From Sinohyriopsis cumingii (Eukaryota > Mollusca > Bivalvia > Unionida > Unionidae), in assembly GCA_028554795.2 (NCBI GenBank), contig CM068825.1, positions 90,888,951-90,952,950 on the forward strand: a DNA stretch of 64,000 bases, read 5' to 3'. Under the pieces are notes generated by a model. It searched no databases and had not been told where the DNA came from. It was given only the letters and a program-made list of their open reading frames with translations. This document shows positions 1 through 12,400 of this stretch, one piece after another; position 1 is the stretch's first letter, and every line of letters begins with the position of its first letter. A program made the translations under genes and the position numbers.

Positions 1-123
1 GAGCAACAGTGTTATAATACATACAAGCCAGATTCTATGTTGAAACTGACTAATGAAGGACAAGGATGATACTAATCCAGGCAGTATAAACTGTACTTAA
101 AGTATGTCTCATCACAAACTAAC

Positions 124-402
124 CTATCTTGTGGAAAAACTTGTGAATAATCGGACTGGAAAAATTCCTGTAGCATGTTGCCCATGAAGTCTCCAAACCA
201 TTTCTGGCTCCCACAGACACGAACAAGCAGCATGCTTGCAAGAATCTGAATGCGCCGTGTACCATGCACACACAGATGCTTGAAAAGAGCTTCACATCCC
301 TGTGGGGCCAATGCAGTGTAGAGAGAGCTTGGGGGTTGAGGAATGCTGGCTGATGGATTAGTGCTGATAAGAATAATTTCCAACAAACATTCCAGCAGAA
401 AT
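124..402 (-). CDS. BIRC6: BIRC6 exon 17 of window
   Basis: 279 nt, phase 2 to 2, acceptor TTATTTCAG, donor GATAG|GTTAGT. FLLECLLEIILIS, QGCEALFKHLCVHGTRRIQ, LASMLLVRVCGSQKWFGDF and VFPQDR match human EELFKHLCISGTPKIRL, LLLVQLCGGERWWGQF and IFPQDR. The gene continues off the left edge; positions 1-123 are the start of the next intron. Confidence 0.97.
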
Positions 403-3400
403 CTGAAATAAAAATTATAACAGTGACATATTCATGTCAACTCCTTCTCAAAATTTTGGAAGCAGAAAACAAAACTTCCAAACATTTTAAATCTGATACA
501 ATACAGTAAAATTTGGCATGTTAGTAGACGAATCTTTGTAATGAAGATCCAAAAACTTTCAAAGCTCTGACTTTTCAAAAACCATGTAGGGACATTGAAC
601 AAAAAAAACAATAGTGAGATTGAGACCTAAGATAAGGAGGTTTTTTGTGGCATTTTTTTAAAGCATCATTTTCGCTAAATATTCTCTTCTTCTGGTATCA
701 ATATGCGTAAAATTCTCAAAGAATGAGCATTTTCTCCCAGGACATGTTGCCTTTTCATATTTTGGCCAGCTGTGGCCAAAATGCACAAAAGCTAACGGTT
801 CGACTTAAGTATACAAAAAAGGAACAGTCCCAATCTGCAATTTCAAGCTACTGTAATGTGTCAAATATTTTTTCCCCATTATATATCACGCCTAATTTCC
901 TAGGGTCAACTTGCAAGACATTTAACACTGTTTACTAAATAACAAATTTATTCTGAATTAGTCGGGGGTGGGGGTGGGGGGTGGGGGGGTATATGCTGCA
1001 AGGTATGTTTTTATTCCTTCTTTTAATTTAATGATGGTAATTAATGTTTACGTATATGGCACAGTAACGCTAGGTGTTTAATCATGTAAGTTTCTTTGTT
1101 GGGAATGGAGATGCTAATTTGCTTGGAGAGAAAATTTCACACCATTCACAGTGACCATTCTTGGGACTGAAACTTATTGCTGACAATTTTATTGTTGTGG
1201 TTTATTTTTTGCTGTGGTTTATCTTTTGCTGTGGCCTTAAAGCAATAATTTAAGCAATAATACTGAAAAAACTTCTGCTTAATCATAGGCCACTGCCAGA
1301 AAAAAAATGGAAGAAGGCTTGAGTGGTAAAGAAAATATGAAAGAGAAGAAAGACCACATGATTATTTGCCAAAATGGGAGTGGAACTTAAGCTAGCTGGT
1401 GATATATAGTGAGTATACTAAGCATGGTGTATTTATGAAAAAATCCAAAACTTTTGTTATATTATGTAAAACAATATAAGGTCAGTCTTGTTTGCCATGA
1501 AAAGTTTCAGACCTATTTAATTACTCTACAAAGAAGCAATGCTTCTATGGATCCAAGCAAAACTGAGGCGACAATGGCACTTATAGTCTTGAACATGGTG
1601 TGTGTGTATGTGTGTGTGATTTGGATTTTTAACGTAGCTTTAATAATGGTTCAGTCATATTGCTATGATGTCTGCAGTGTCAATTTACAGTGATGTCTAG
1701 CACTGGGGCGTCATGCCGCAGACATGTAGCATGATGTCCCACCCAGTCACATTATCCTGACACCAGGCCGACCAGTCCTAACACTAACCTCTTAATGCTA
1801 AGTGCCAAGCGAGGCAGCTATTAATACCATTTTTGTAAGTCTTTGGTACGGCTCGACCGGGGATTGAACCCATGACCTCCTGCATCGGAGGTGGACACTC
1901 TAACCAATAGGCCACCAGAGCAGTCTGAACATGGTATTAACATATCCTCTACCTTTTGGGGATGTATAAAAACTGGGACTTGATTTTCCTGAATTTGTAT
2001 CAAATCTCAGTGACAATGTTAACAGTTTGTCATTGGTGGAATGTTTGAGACTGAATACAATTAGCTGCGTTATCCATTTGGGCATGCTTAAAATGGAATT
2101 TAATTACCCAAGTCTGTCAGCAATAAAATATTTAATGTGATTACCAGAGTTTGTTAGTGGTAGTATGTTTAACCCTTTACCTCATGCAAGCGTCTTTGGA
2201 TGCCTCTACTCTATTCGCATGGAAGCGCCTTTTGACACCTCTACTCCATTTGCATGGAAGCGCCTTTTGACACCTGCTGTAAACATCAGCCATTTTGAGC
2301 TGGTTTTCATAGCGCCAGCTTAGGGGAAAACCCTCCTATTAGATACTACATTCATTTCTGCGAATGACAATTACGTCAGATCATGTGGTCGCTGTTTATG
2401 CACTGGTCGATATCTGCTATTTAAAGTAACTGGGTCGTAATCTCAACTCTCCAAAATGGAGGTCACGGATTTCATTCAGTAATTACAAAGTTTTTACGAT
2501 TAGAATCACAACTATGAAAGATTCAATAACTTAGGTAAAGGCTCTGATATTGATGTAGGCAGCAATTAGTTTTTATAAATTATCAAATTCAGATGACTTA
2601 GTGATGTAGACGCAGATGAAAAACGTAAATTTCGAGTATGGGAAATGGCAGCTACAGTTGGTCACATGGCCTCACTGACATGACAGTGAATGAGTTCTCT
2701 CAAGATTTTAAAGCACATAAAAAATTCTTCTGTGAAAAATAATTACACAGCCTTAACAATCGGACTTTACTCCGATTTTTCCACATACAATAGATGTGTA
2801 CAAGAAATGTAAAATAGTTAAAATTGATGTTAAACGTAACATACACTACATTGCTTAACTGTTCACAGGCAGGAATATACGTTTGTGGTCGACTAGGTAA
2901 CAAGTGTTCTATTTATAGTGTGCTGCACTTTGTCACTATGCTCTATGAGGTAATGGGTTATGAAAAAAAATGAATTAACTAAGGTTGTCCATGGTGGCAT
3001 ATTAAAGACAAACTGTAATTACCCAAGTTTTTCAGTTGTGGTATTTTTAAGAAAAAATGTCATTCCTCCAGTCTGTCCATGGCAGCATTTTAAAGACAAC
3101 CCTGAATTTGCTGGTGGTGGCAAGTTTAAAATGGAATGTAATTACCTGAGTTTATCTATGGTGGCATGTTTGAGGCTGAGCATCCTTAACAATCGGACTT
3201 TACTCCGATTTTTCCACATACAATAGATGTGTACAAGAAATGTAAAATAGTTAAAATTGATGTTAAACGTAACATACACTACATTGCTTAACTGTTCACA
3301 GGCAGGAATATACGTTTGTGGTCGACTAGGTAACAAGTGTTCTATTTATAGTGTGCTGCACTTTGTCACTATGCTCTATGAGGTAATGGGTTATGAAAAA

Positions 3401-6400
3401 AAATGAATTAACTAAGGTTGTCCATGGTGGCATATTAAAGACAAACTGTAATTACCCAAGTTTTTCAGTTGTGGTATTTTTAAGAAAAAATGTCATTCCT
3501 CCAGTCTGTCCATGGCAGCATTTTAAAGACAACCCTGAATTTGCTGGTGGTGGCAAGTTTAAAATGGAATGTAATTACCTGAGTTTATCTATGGTGGCAT
3601 GTTTGAGGCTGAGCATCAGATTGTCAGTGGTATGTGTAGTGGAGGTAGGCAACCTGAGACCAATGGCATTTTTCAGGCGATCAATGGCTCTCTGAGCCAG
3701 ATTCTGCTGAAGCTGCAGCTGTAGACACTCGTTGTATGCCTGATAAATACAACAGTAGTAATAAAACACCACCACAACATCAATTTAATCTTAAAAAGAA
3801 CCTCTAAAACAAAACCAGACCCAGAGAAGAGCATACTTTCAACAAACATTTATTCAATTCATGGTACATAACAATGTCCCAAGAAGCATAGTGTAGATCT
3901 CCAAGTCTCCTTTACTTTATAATCTATATAATCTATATCCTTTTGTTACAAAACTCCTTACAAGTGAAGCTTTGATTGTCAAATCTATTGGAGACATGGG
4001 AATGATTAGAATAAGTAATGTTCACTTAACTGGGTCTGTTTTGATATATAAAGTATATTCTTCTCCAGGAATCTCTACAATTTTTACTCCAATCCAGATA
4101 TGACTAATTAAAAGCATAATGTTCTTAAAAATTGGATGAATACATGGAAACATAAATTTTATTTTTTTCATTCTCCCTAAACAGGATATTAGTACCATAT
4201 ATACTCGCAAATAAGACAAATAATTTAGGAAAAAATAAAGGTCTGGAAGAAGGGGGTCAGCTTATCTGTGGGCTAATGTCTAAACTTTACAGTTTTAAGG
4301 TCTTTTTTTGTTGACTACTATAATGGCTGTCAATCTTGGGACACGAAAAAATAATTTTTTCCCTGTCCTATTAGAGAGATAGGCATGTAAAAAAAAAAAA
4401 TTTCAGTGACCCAACAATTATTAAACTGTTATAAAGTACTATGATTGATTTTATTATCATTTTGCATGTGCATATTTTCTGATTTCTCCAACATGAATTT
4501 TTAATAAAGGTAAATACTGACTTCATAATTTATGATCCAATTGAATTTACCCGGGAGACCAGGCTGAACTTTAAGGTACAGTACTTACACAGTGAAAGCA
4601 TCAATTAAATCCTTATTAATTCCCAAACATATTATATGCAGATTTTGCCTTATTCATTGTTCGACCAAATTACATTCTTCCAGATAACATTTCAGCTAGT
4701 CCTTAATAGCTGTTTTATTTACACTGAATTGTGCACAAGTTACTCATTTTCAATGATATAAGCCATCCTACAAATTGAGGTAATATTTTTAAACAGGTAC
4801 ACACATTTAATTGTACAAGTCACATAACCAGCATAATTTACATGTCTACGAAGAGTGGTAATAATAAAGGCTAAAATTCTCAACTAAGATCAACAATTTT
4901 AGTTTTGTGTTTTGGCTGAACAAACATCATAATTTTCCACACAATGGAAAGCTTGATGTTTTGGCATCTCGTATATTGATAGCCAGTGAATTTGCCTTTC
5001 ATTTTGCAATAACAGTACAGGCCAGTTAATCATCAAAACCCTGACACTGGGTTGTGTTAAGAGAGAATTTTGACTGGCAACTATACCAGTACATTGATGT
5101 GTTATTGTCTTTTATTCCATAATATTAGCACGATTACCGTAGTTTTGTAAAACGGCGTGTAAGTCATACCTATGAACATTTCAAAAGCCAAGTAGGGAAA
5201 CTGAATAAAAAAATAGAGATTGGGACCTAAAATTGGGAGGTTTTCCATTATGCATAAAATTCCTGAAAAAACTCGCCATTTTTCCCCGTGATGCACCCTA
5301 TTTTCCCCCAGGACATACCCTATTTTCATATTCTGGTCAGCTGTAGTCAAACTGCACAACAGCTAAAGATTAGTCTTAAATAAACAAGCAACAAAACTAA
5401 TTAAAAGTTAATTCTTATTGATGAAACTATTTTGTGAAAACAACTGGCCCTCCGTCATAATTCAAAGAAACCAATTTTTACACTATTGTGTGTTATGCAA
5501 ACAACAGCAATTGATTGGCAAATAAAATATTCTGAATTAGTTTTCTGAGGACACATTAGCTGCATGGTATGTATTTTCATTCCTTCTTTTAATTTAACGA
5601 AGGTAATTAACATTAGTATATATTGTATAAAAATGCAAGGTGTTCAATCCTGCAAGTTTCTATCCTGAAAATGGCGCCATAACATATGGAGTTAAAGCAT
5701 TCGTTGTGATCATTCTTGGTATTGAAATTAACTGTGGACGATTTTTCTTATTGTGCTTTATTTATTTTTTTGTTCTGGTTTATTTTTTATTTCTGCATTG
5801 TTGTAGAGGTAAAAAAAAACATTAATTTACATGAATAATGTTTATACTTAACATCCTATTTAGTGAAGAAGCGAATTCTTTCTAATAAAGTAATTATTTC
5901 TAATAAAGTAATTATTTCGCCACAACAATTCACAGGTGATACAACAGAAGATGTAGGACTTTTCTTGTTGAGAAGAAATGAAAATATAAGACATAATGTA
6001 ATAATTGGGAGTTCTCTGCAAAAATCGGAAGATATTATGAAATCTCAAGGTAGGTATGGAGCGATCCCAAAAGTATGGAATTTTTTTTCTTCCCATCAAA
6101 GCAAACTACAACTCAGCTTTTACAGTATTAGCATAATTTTCAAAGCATTATTACTGAAACTTCATTATTGTAATTTGGAGATATCATTAAGGTTTAGCGC
6201 AATGGTGCCCATGATTTGACTCCAAGGGATGTACTTAATTCAGGGTGAATGCAAACCTACAATGTACATGCAGTGGTGCCATTATGTAAATATGTCCAGT
6301 AGCCTAACTGTGAACGTCGAATTGAACCATATTGTTGTTGTTCATTGTGTTGTCATACTGGGATTACATTTTAATGAGTTAAGTATTTACAATTTCAAAG

Positions 6401-9400
6401 CAAAGTAAAAACGTAATTACCGGTGCACTGATATAAAATGTCCAATGCAATAATGAATAAACAAACGATAATCGAGTCAAAAGGGAGAGGTAGTGTTAGC
6501 AACTTGCGAATGCTAAATTCTTGTTATCATTCGATCAAATTATACACAAATCTAAATTAGGCAGAAACAATAAGAAAACAGAAAATTAAATAAATTACTT
6601 TTCAAACAATTTCATACCAGTTCTTTTTAATAATCATGCATACCAACCTCAAGATAAGTATACATGTAATTTTTTTAATATAAGTTTGCATAAAGAAATG
6701 CATTTAGAACTTACTTCGTGCATCTTGAGATGTCTCGGAGTTGCAGGTCGGCTTATATGCGAGTCAAACACTTTTTAATGTTTATACCTGTTCAGTTTGG
6801 GGGTCGGCTTATAAGCGAGTATATATGGTATTTAAATTATGATAAAACTTATGGACATTTGACATAACCTTTATCCAAATTTATAATAATCATGGATATG
6901 ACAATCTTAATGGTCATAAGTATGATTCATTCATCCAAACCTCTCACAGTAAATTTCACCATTTATCTGCTGGACTTGAGAACAAGCTTTCTGCCCTAAG
7001 ATATCTCAAATGTATCATGGGTAGGTGTTTCAAAACCACTTTAACAGCTGAATGAAAACAATCCATGCACAGTAAATTACTAATGGTGAATCAATTGCTA
7101 GCTGGTTGGTTGTTATGGGTTTAAGGCCATTTTTCAGCACATGATAGGCTGTACCTGGTGCCAGTATATTCTAGGGACCCTTTAATACCCAACTCTGTAG
7201 CATCACATAAGAAAATAAGCATTGAGATTCCCTCAAAACTGTTTTTTTATATTAAACTAAACAAAAGCTGCTCATACAAGAAGTATTCTGTAATACCTTA
7301 TTGTTGGGGTGGGTCACTATCTACCTTTAGTCACGATTTGCTGCATTTGCAATTTAGTAGTCATACACCTGATTAATAAAACAGGTTTATGACCACTAAA
7401 TTGTAATGCAGCCCTCACATGCTGATTTTTAGCAAATAAAGTACCAACATCTTTCTGCCCACCAAGGTAGGGATCAGACAAGAGTGATCTGCCATCCATA
7501 TTTCAGTCACAATACAAATATACATGCTCTGCAAGGTTTTTAAATGCAACTGTAGGTAGGCTGGAATGGTGTATCTATACCTATGTAAGAACTATAGAAG
7601 AAACAAGAATGTTTGAGATGCAGTGAGCTTAACATGAATTTATCAAATGAGAAAATCCCAAACCAGAAGGCAGAGATTTGGAACTAACACCTGCCCTTGG
7701 CCTTCTGATGTCATTTAGTACAACAGAGTTGCAGGATAGAATGAAAACACTCTTTCCAGACAGCATCTCATGCCATGACTGAAATGTACTTAATATAGTC
7801 TTTATCTCTAGGTGAATAGTATGCAATGAATGCCCTCTAAAGCTGCCTCACATGCTGACTTGCCAAAATGAAGCAGGAAATGGGCACTCCAGTTGGCACC
7901 ATTTTCATTTAAGTCCAACAAGTTATAGTTAAGAAGTCTTTTTTTGTGAAAATCCTATGTCAGCATGACTATCAAGTCTGGAGGAGTAGTAACATTTCAA
8001 AATGGCCACAACTGAAGCCATATTGGAGTCAGATTGACATCTATTTCTTTCAGAACCAACTAGACATCATAGACGGTCTTGTGGTGAAAACCCCCTTTCT
8101 GGAGTAGACGATTTTGACAATGGTTGCCATATCTGAGGTTAAGATTGGTATTATCTTTGTTCAGGAGTAACTAGATATCGTAATTAGTCTTCTGGTGAAA
8201 CCCAATATCAATACCACTTTCCATTTAAAAGTAGAAGTAATAACAAGACTTTGATGATGACAACCATACTAGATGTCATATCAACACCATTTCACCAAAA
8301 ACAAACAAGACATCAATATATTTCTGGAGAAGACACAATGTTTATATAACTTTCCATCTAGGTGGAGAAGCAACAAGATTTTAAAGATTCCCACTGTAGT
8401 TGCCATATTGGACATCATATGGATAAAAAAAAATATTTAAGACTAACCAGACACCATAACAAGTATTCTGGTAAAAAAAAAAAACCACATGCTTTTATTA
8501 CTTTCCATTCAGAAGCAGCAAAAACAAGATGTTAAATATGACTGTTGTGATGTCCATATTGTATGATGGCTAGTGGAATAAAAACTCATGTCAATATGAC
8601 TTTCAATTAAGAATAGTAATAATAACAAGATTCTAAAGGTGGACATGTTTGGACAATCAGAAATCAGAACATTTTCATTTAGGACCAACTAGATTTGAAA
8701 ATAATTTTTTAGTGAAAACTCTATGCTCATATGACCATCCACTGGGAAGTAGCAGTAGAAAGATTTTCAAGATGGCTGCTGTAGCAGTCATATATTGGAT
8801 GTCTCTGCAGCATCCTTTTCACTTAGGAACAACTACAGGTTTCATGGTAATCCTGAGTAGAGATAACAAACTTGTGCTAATGGAGAGATGAATAACAGGT
8901 GACAGAAAACTGGCCATCCCATAAGCTCATCTAGTCTATATTTAGCAGAGCTTAAAAACAAGTGCACGAGTCTGTGTCACTAGGCCAATGAGATTTGCCT
9001 CACTGATGGTCTGTTACAATTTAGAAATGGCCACTGCTCAGATTGCTGAAAAATACAGACAAGTAAACCAAGACAAACACAGGTCCTGTTGCAATAATAT
9101 TTTAAAGCAGTTGTTACAAGTTCAGGATGGACTTCTAGACCATGCACACAGAGTAAGTTTGACAATCTAAGGTTCATCATATTTCTGCTAACATAATAGA
9201 AAAATAGGTCAGCAACCCTGCCAGTAGCACATCGGGATAACATCTCTGGTTGTTTGCCAGTGCAAAAAGAGAAGGACTGATGACATTTGGGTCTTAAAGT
9301 GGCAATTCAAAGGAATAAAGTATTTCAGCAACTTGAACAGACGGTGGAATTTGCTTGAGTAATAACTGGTCTTTGCAGACAAAGCGATTCATGGATATGG

Positions 9401-12400
9401 GAACAAGCACAATTCAGAGTCATCTCTGAACATCATCAGCTCAAAAGAAGGATGATGGTTGGTGAGCTTGAATTTTTTACACAACGCTGACAGAAGAGCC
9501 TCTTGTGAAGTGCAACAATAGCATGCTATGCAGGACAGTGCAAAGAATGTAGGTATTTACTATGTGTATCCCTTACAGTTTAAGGTTGGCACAGGATCAA
9601 GACAGAGACAAAAACAATCCACTACACTTCCTCTTTCCAGTAGTGAACAGGAAGAGATGGTTCCTCAGTTCTGGTACCAGATATGCTTAATATGCTTGGC
9701 ATCTTTATCATTAATGGGTATACCAGAAAAATCAATCATGGTACCTGTTTCTGGTATCAAAACTCTATATGAATGGTGTTCAGGTCATAGTGTTAGAATT
9801 GTATTGGTACTGTGTGTGTGTGTGTGATATGGATTTTTAACGTAGCTTTAATGATTATTCAGTCATACTGCTATGATGTCTGCAGTGTGGCAATTTACAG
9901 TGATGTCTAGAACTGGGGCATTATGCCACAGACATGTAGCATGATGTCCCAACCAGTCACATTATCCTGACACAAGGCCAACCAGTCCTAACACTAACCT
10001 TTTAATTTAATGCTCAGTGTCAAGCGAGGCAGCTATTAGTACCATTTTTATAAGTCTTTGGTATGACTCGGCTGGGGATCAACCCCATGACCTCATGCAT
10101 CCGAGGCGGACGCTCTTACCACTAGGCCACCTGAGCAGTCGTAATGGCCTTATGACTGCATATTATCTGTTTCTTAAAGCTGGGCAATGGGTATACTGGG
10201 AAAATCAATCACTGTACCCGATTCTGGCACTGAATAGTTTACATAATTGCCATCTTGGTCATAGCCAGTATTGGAACTGCCATTGCCACTTGCCAGAAGC
10301 TATGTCTTAATAAGGGTTTTGGAAATTTCTCACAAATTGTCAAGAAACGGTCAATTTTGAAACTTATGTGCAAAGTTGATGCACAAATGATTAAATTCAT
10401 GAGGAATACACCAATTTGGTGACGTCATCATTAATTGCTTAACCCCTGGTGATTTTTGTCATTTTCACCTGAAATGCAAGTAGGAAACACATTTTGGAGG
10501 CTACTTCTGAATACATCGAAATAAATCTGCTTCCAAGAGATTTTCATTTAGTCTGATGCCTAGTTGTGTTAGTAATGTTGTTTTTCATTGGCTATTTTGC
10601 TTGCGCATGTGCAGAAGGCTACAAATGGAGTTCTTTCGTCTTTTTTTTAAAATTTTATTGGAACCATCATTTTCGTGGCCACTTCTTATTCCAACTCATC
10701 AACTTATTCAACTATTTGCAATGGTTCGCCTGTCTGTGTGCAGTTCCAACCTTAAATCTGAGGCCAAAAAGTCTAAAAATCCAGACACAAAATCTGATTT
10801 TGACAATGGACGAATTTGTGGCGTAAATTAAAACAGGTCTCCCTATGTATTTTGTAATGCAAGTCGAGTCCAAGTTATTTAGTATCATTGTAGAGCTACA
10901 TCTATCTACTTTTCTGAAATATCACCCACTTTGGTATATTTTAAATGAACTTGACACTACAGAGCTCATAGGTAGGATACTTCTTTATGCATAAACGTGT
11001 CACCAGGGATTAATGAGTTAATGCTCTGAGTGGGTGTACCGGGAACATGAATCACAGTACCAGATTGAGACTCTGTAACTGATGTATATGACAAAGCTGT
11101 CAAAGTCAGCTAAGATGATGCTGAACTAATCTCCATACACTGTATGAATGAATTGTCAGTGATCTGAGAACAGTACCAGAATGAAGGGACTGTAATGCTG
11201 CCATAGATGGTGTCAAGATTTGTAGAGCTGGGGCTGGTACTGTAGCTCTATGGTATTCACTACACAACTTGCAGATGGTTCAGAAATGGTGTCTGGTCTC
11301 AAGCACTGTGTCATCATTGTGGCCAGTGCTGTGATTTTACAATTGGGGATGGTACTGGAGATACAACCAGCAAAAATGTGTTCACTGTAGTGAGGCAATA
11401 CTGACTGCATCTGCATCCCTGAATTGCACCCCATAAGTCTGGCAGGTAGCACAGTTATCTATAGTTTAAATTCCTCATTTTGAGTAGAATAGAGCAAGAA
11501 ATAGAATTATAGCTACAGTATACTTCCATGTGTGAGTAAACTACTTAGAAGTGGAAAATAGTTTTACAAGGTCCTCAAATAAGCACGCTTTCATGCATGA
11601 AATGAAATAGTAAGTAGAGTATGGACAGAATTTAGCACCAACCCCCTTTATGAGATCATTTTTGTGTGACACCCACAAAGTTGGGCAGTTGAATTAAAGT
11701 TTAAACTTTTATTTCTCAAAATCAGCTTCGTAGGTTTGATTTCGGAGGCAGTGGTCATACTTCTAGTATTTTATAATCAGGTAATGTATTTAAGAAGAAA
11801 TGTGGCCTGGAGTGTTAACAAGATCAGCCAATCAGATGCAAGATCACCAGATTAGTATGACTGAAATTCTCTCATTATTAAACTCATCCAAGAGCTTGAT
11901 TATATAAACCTGTTTCCAAATTGGATCAAAATCAGATTAGAAATATGACTTCCAGAATGCTAACATGCTCAGTCATCAGATATAATGAAATCACTCATTA
12001 ATATGAACGTAACTTGCTTCTCGTCAAACTTGTGTGAGATCTTGATAATATAAGCATATATCTGAAGTATAATCAAATTTAGATCAAACTAAGGACTCTA
12101 AAGGGTAACAAGCCAAGCCAATTAAATCCTCAAAATCATCTGATGTATTTATGATACAAACCAGATCAAATTTGGATAAAAAACTTGACCTCCAAAGTGG
12201 ACAATGATCAATGAATGACTATCACATGACCATACCATAAGCTTATTGGGCATCATGGTCAGGTGAGTTAAAAACACTCAAGCAATAAAGTTAAAGAAAA
12301 AGATATCCAAGTACTGAAAATGCGGATTTTTTGGTGTGCATGTTTTCAGCAATCTAATTAATTTAAAACAGCTCCACAACTTTAAGATTTTATAGATGGT

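Larger units (their letters stand above)
403..3578 (-). other. BIRC6 intron between exons 16 and 17
   Basis: 3.2 kb. From left: a diverged relative of the TA-flanked element (about 480-1430), a G-rich tract (964-989), a SINE-1 copy (1600-1925), minisatellite units, a TTAA MITE (2173-2957) and a 433-bp tandem duplication reaching exon 16. Nothing coding is recognised apart from the duplicated exon tail. Confidence 0.85.
2751..3616. repeat. 433-bp tandem segmental duplication
   Basis: Unit 1 is 2751-3183 and unit 2 is 3184-3616; I saw no difference between them where I compared line by line. Each unit holds the right 207 bp of the MITE, the minisatellite block, and the last 38 bases of BIRC6 exon 16 with its donor. 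The exon is intact only in the right-hand unit, which is joined to the acceptor at 3740. Confidence 0.9.

Noticed and set aside
5640-6219. Plus-strand open frames of 61 and 118 codons inside the TA-flanked element
   Set aside because: No transposase motif; AT-rich composition accounts for their length.
10556-10831. Two overlapping plus-strand open frames of 86-91 codons
   Set aside because: No domain, no homologue recognised, and located in a decayed tandem-repeat region of an intron.
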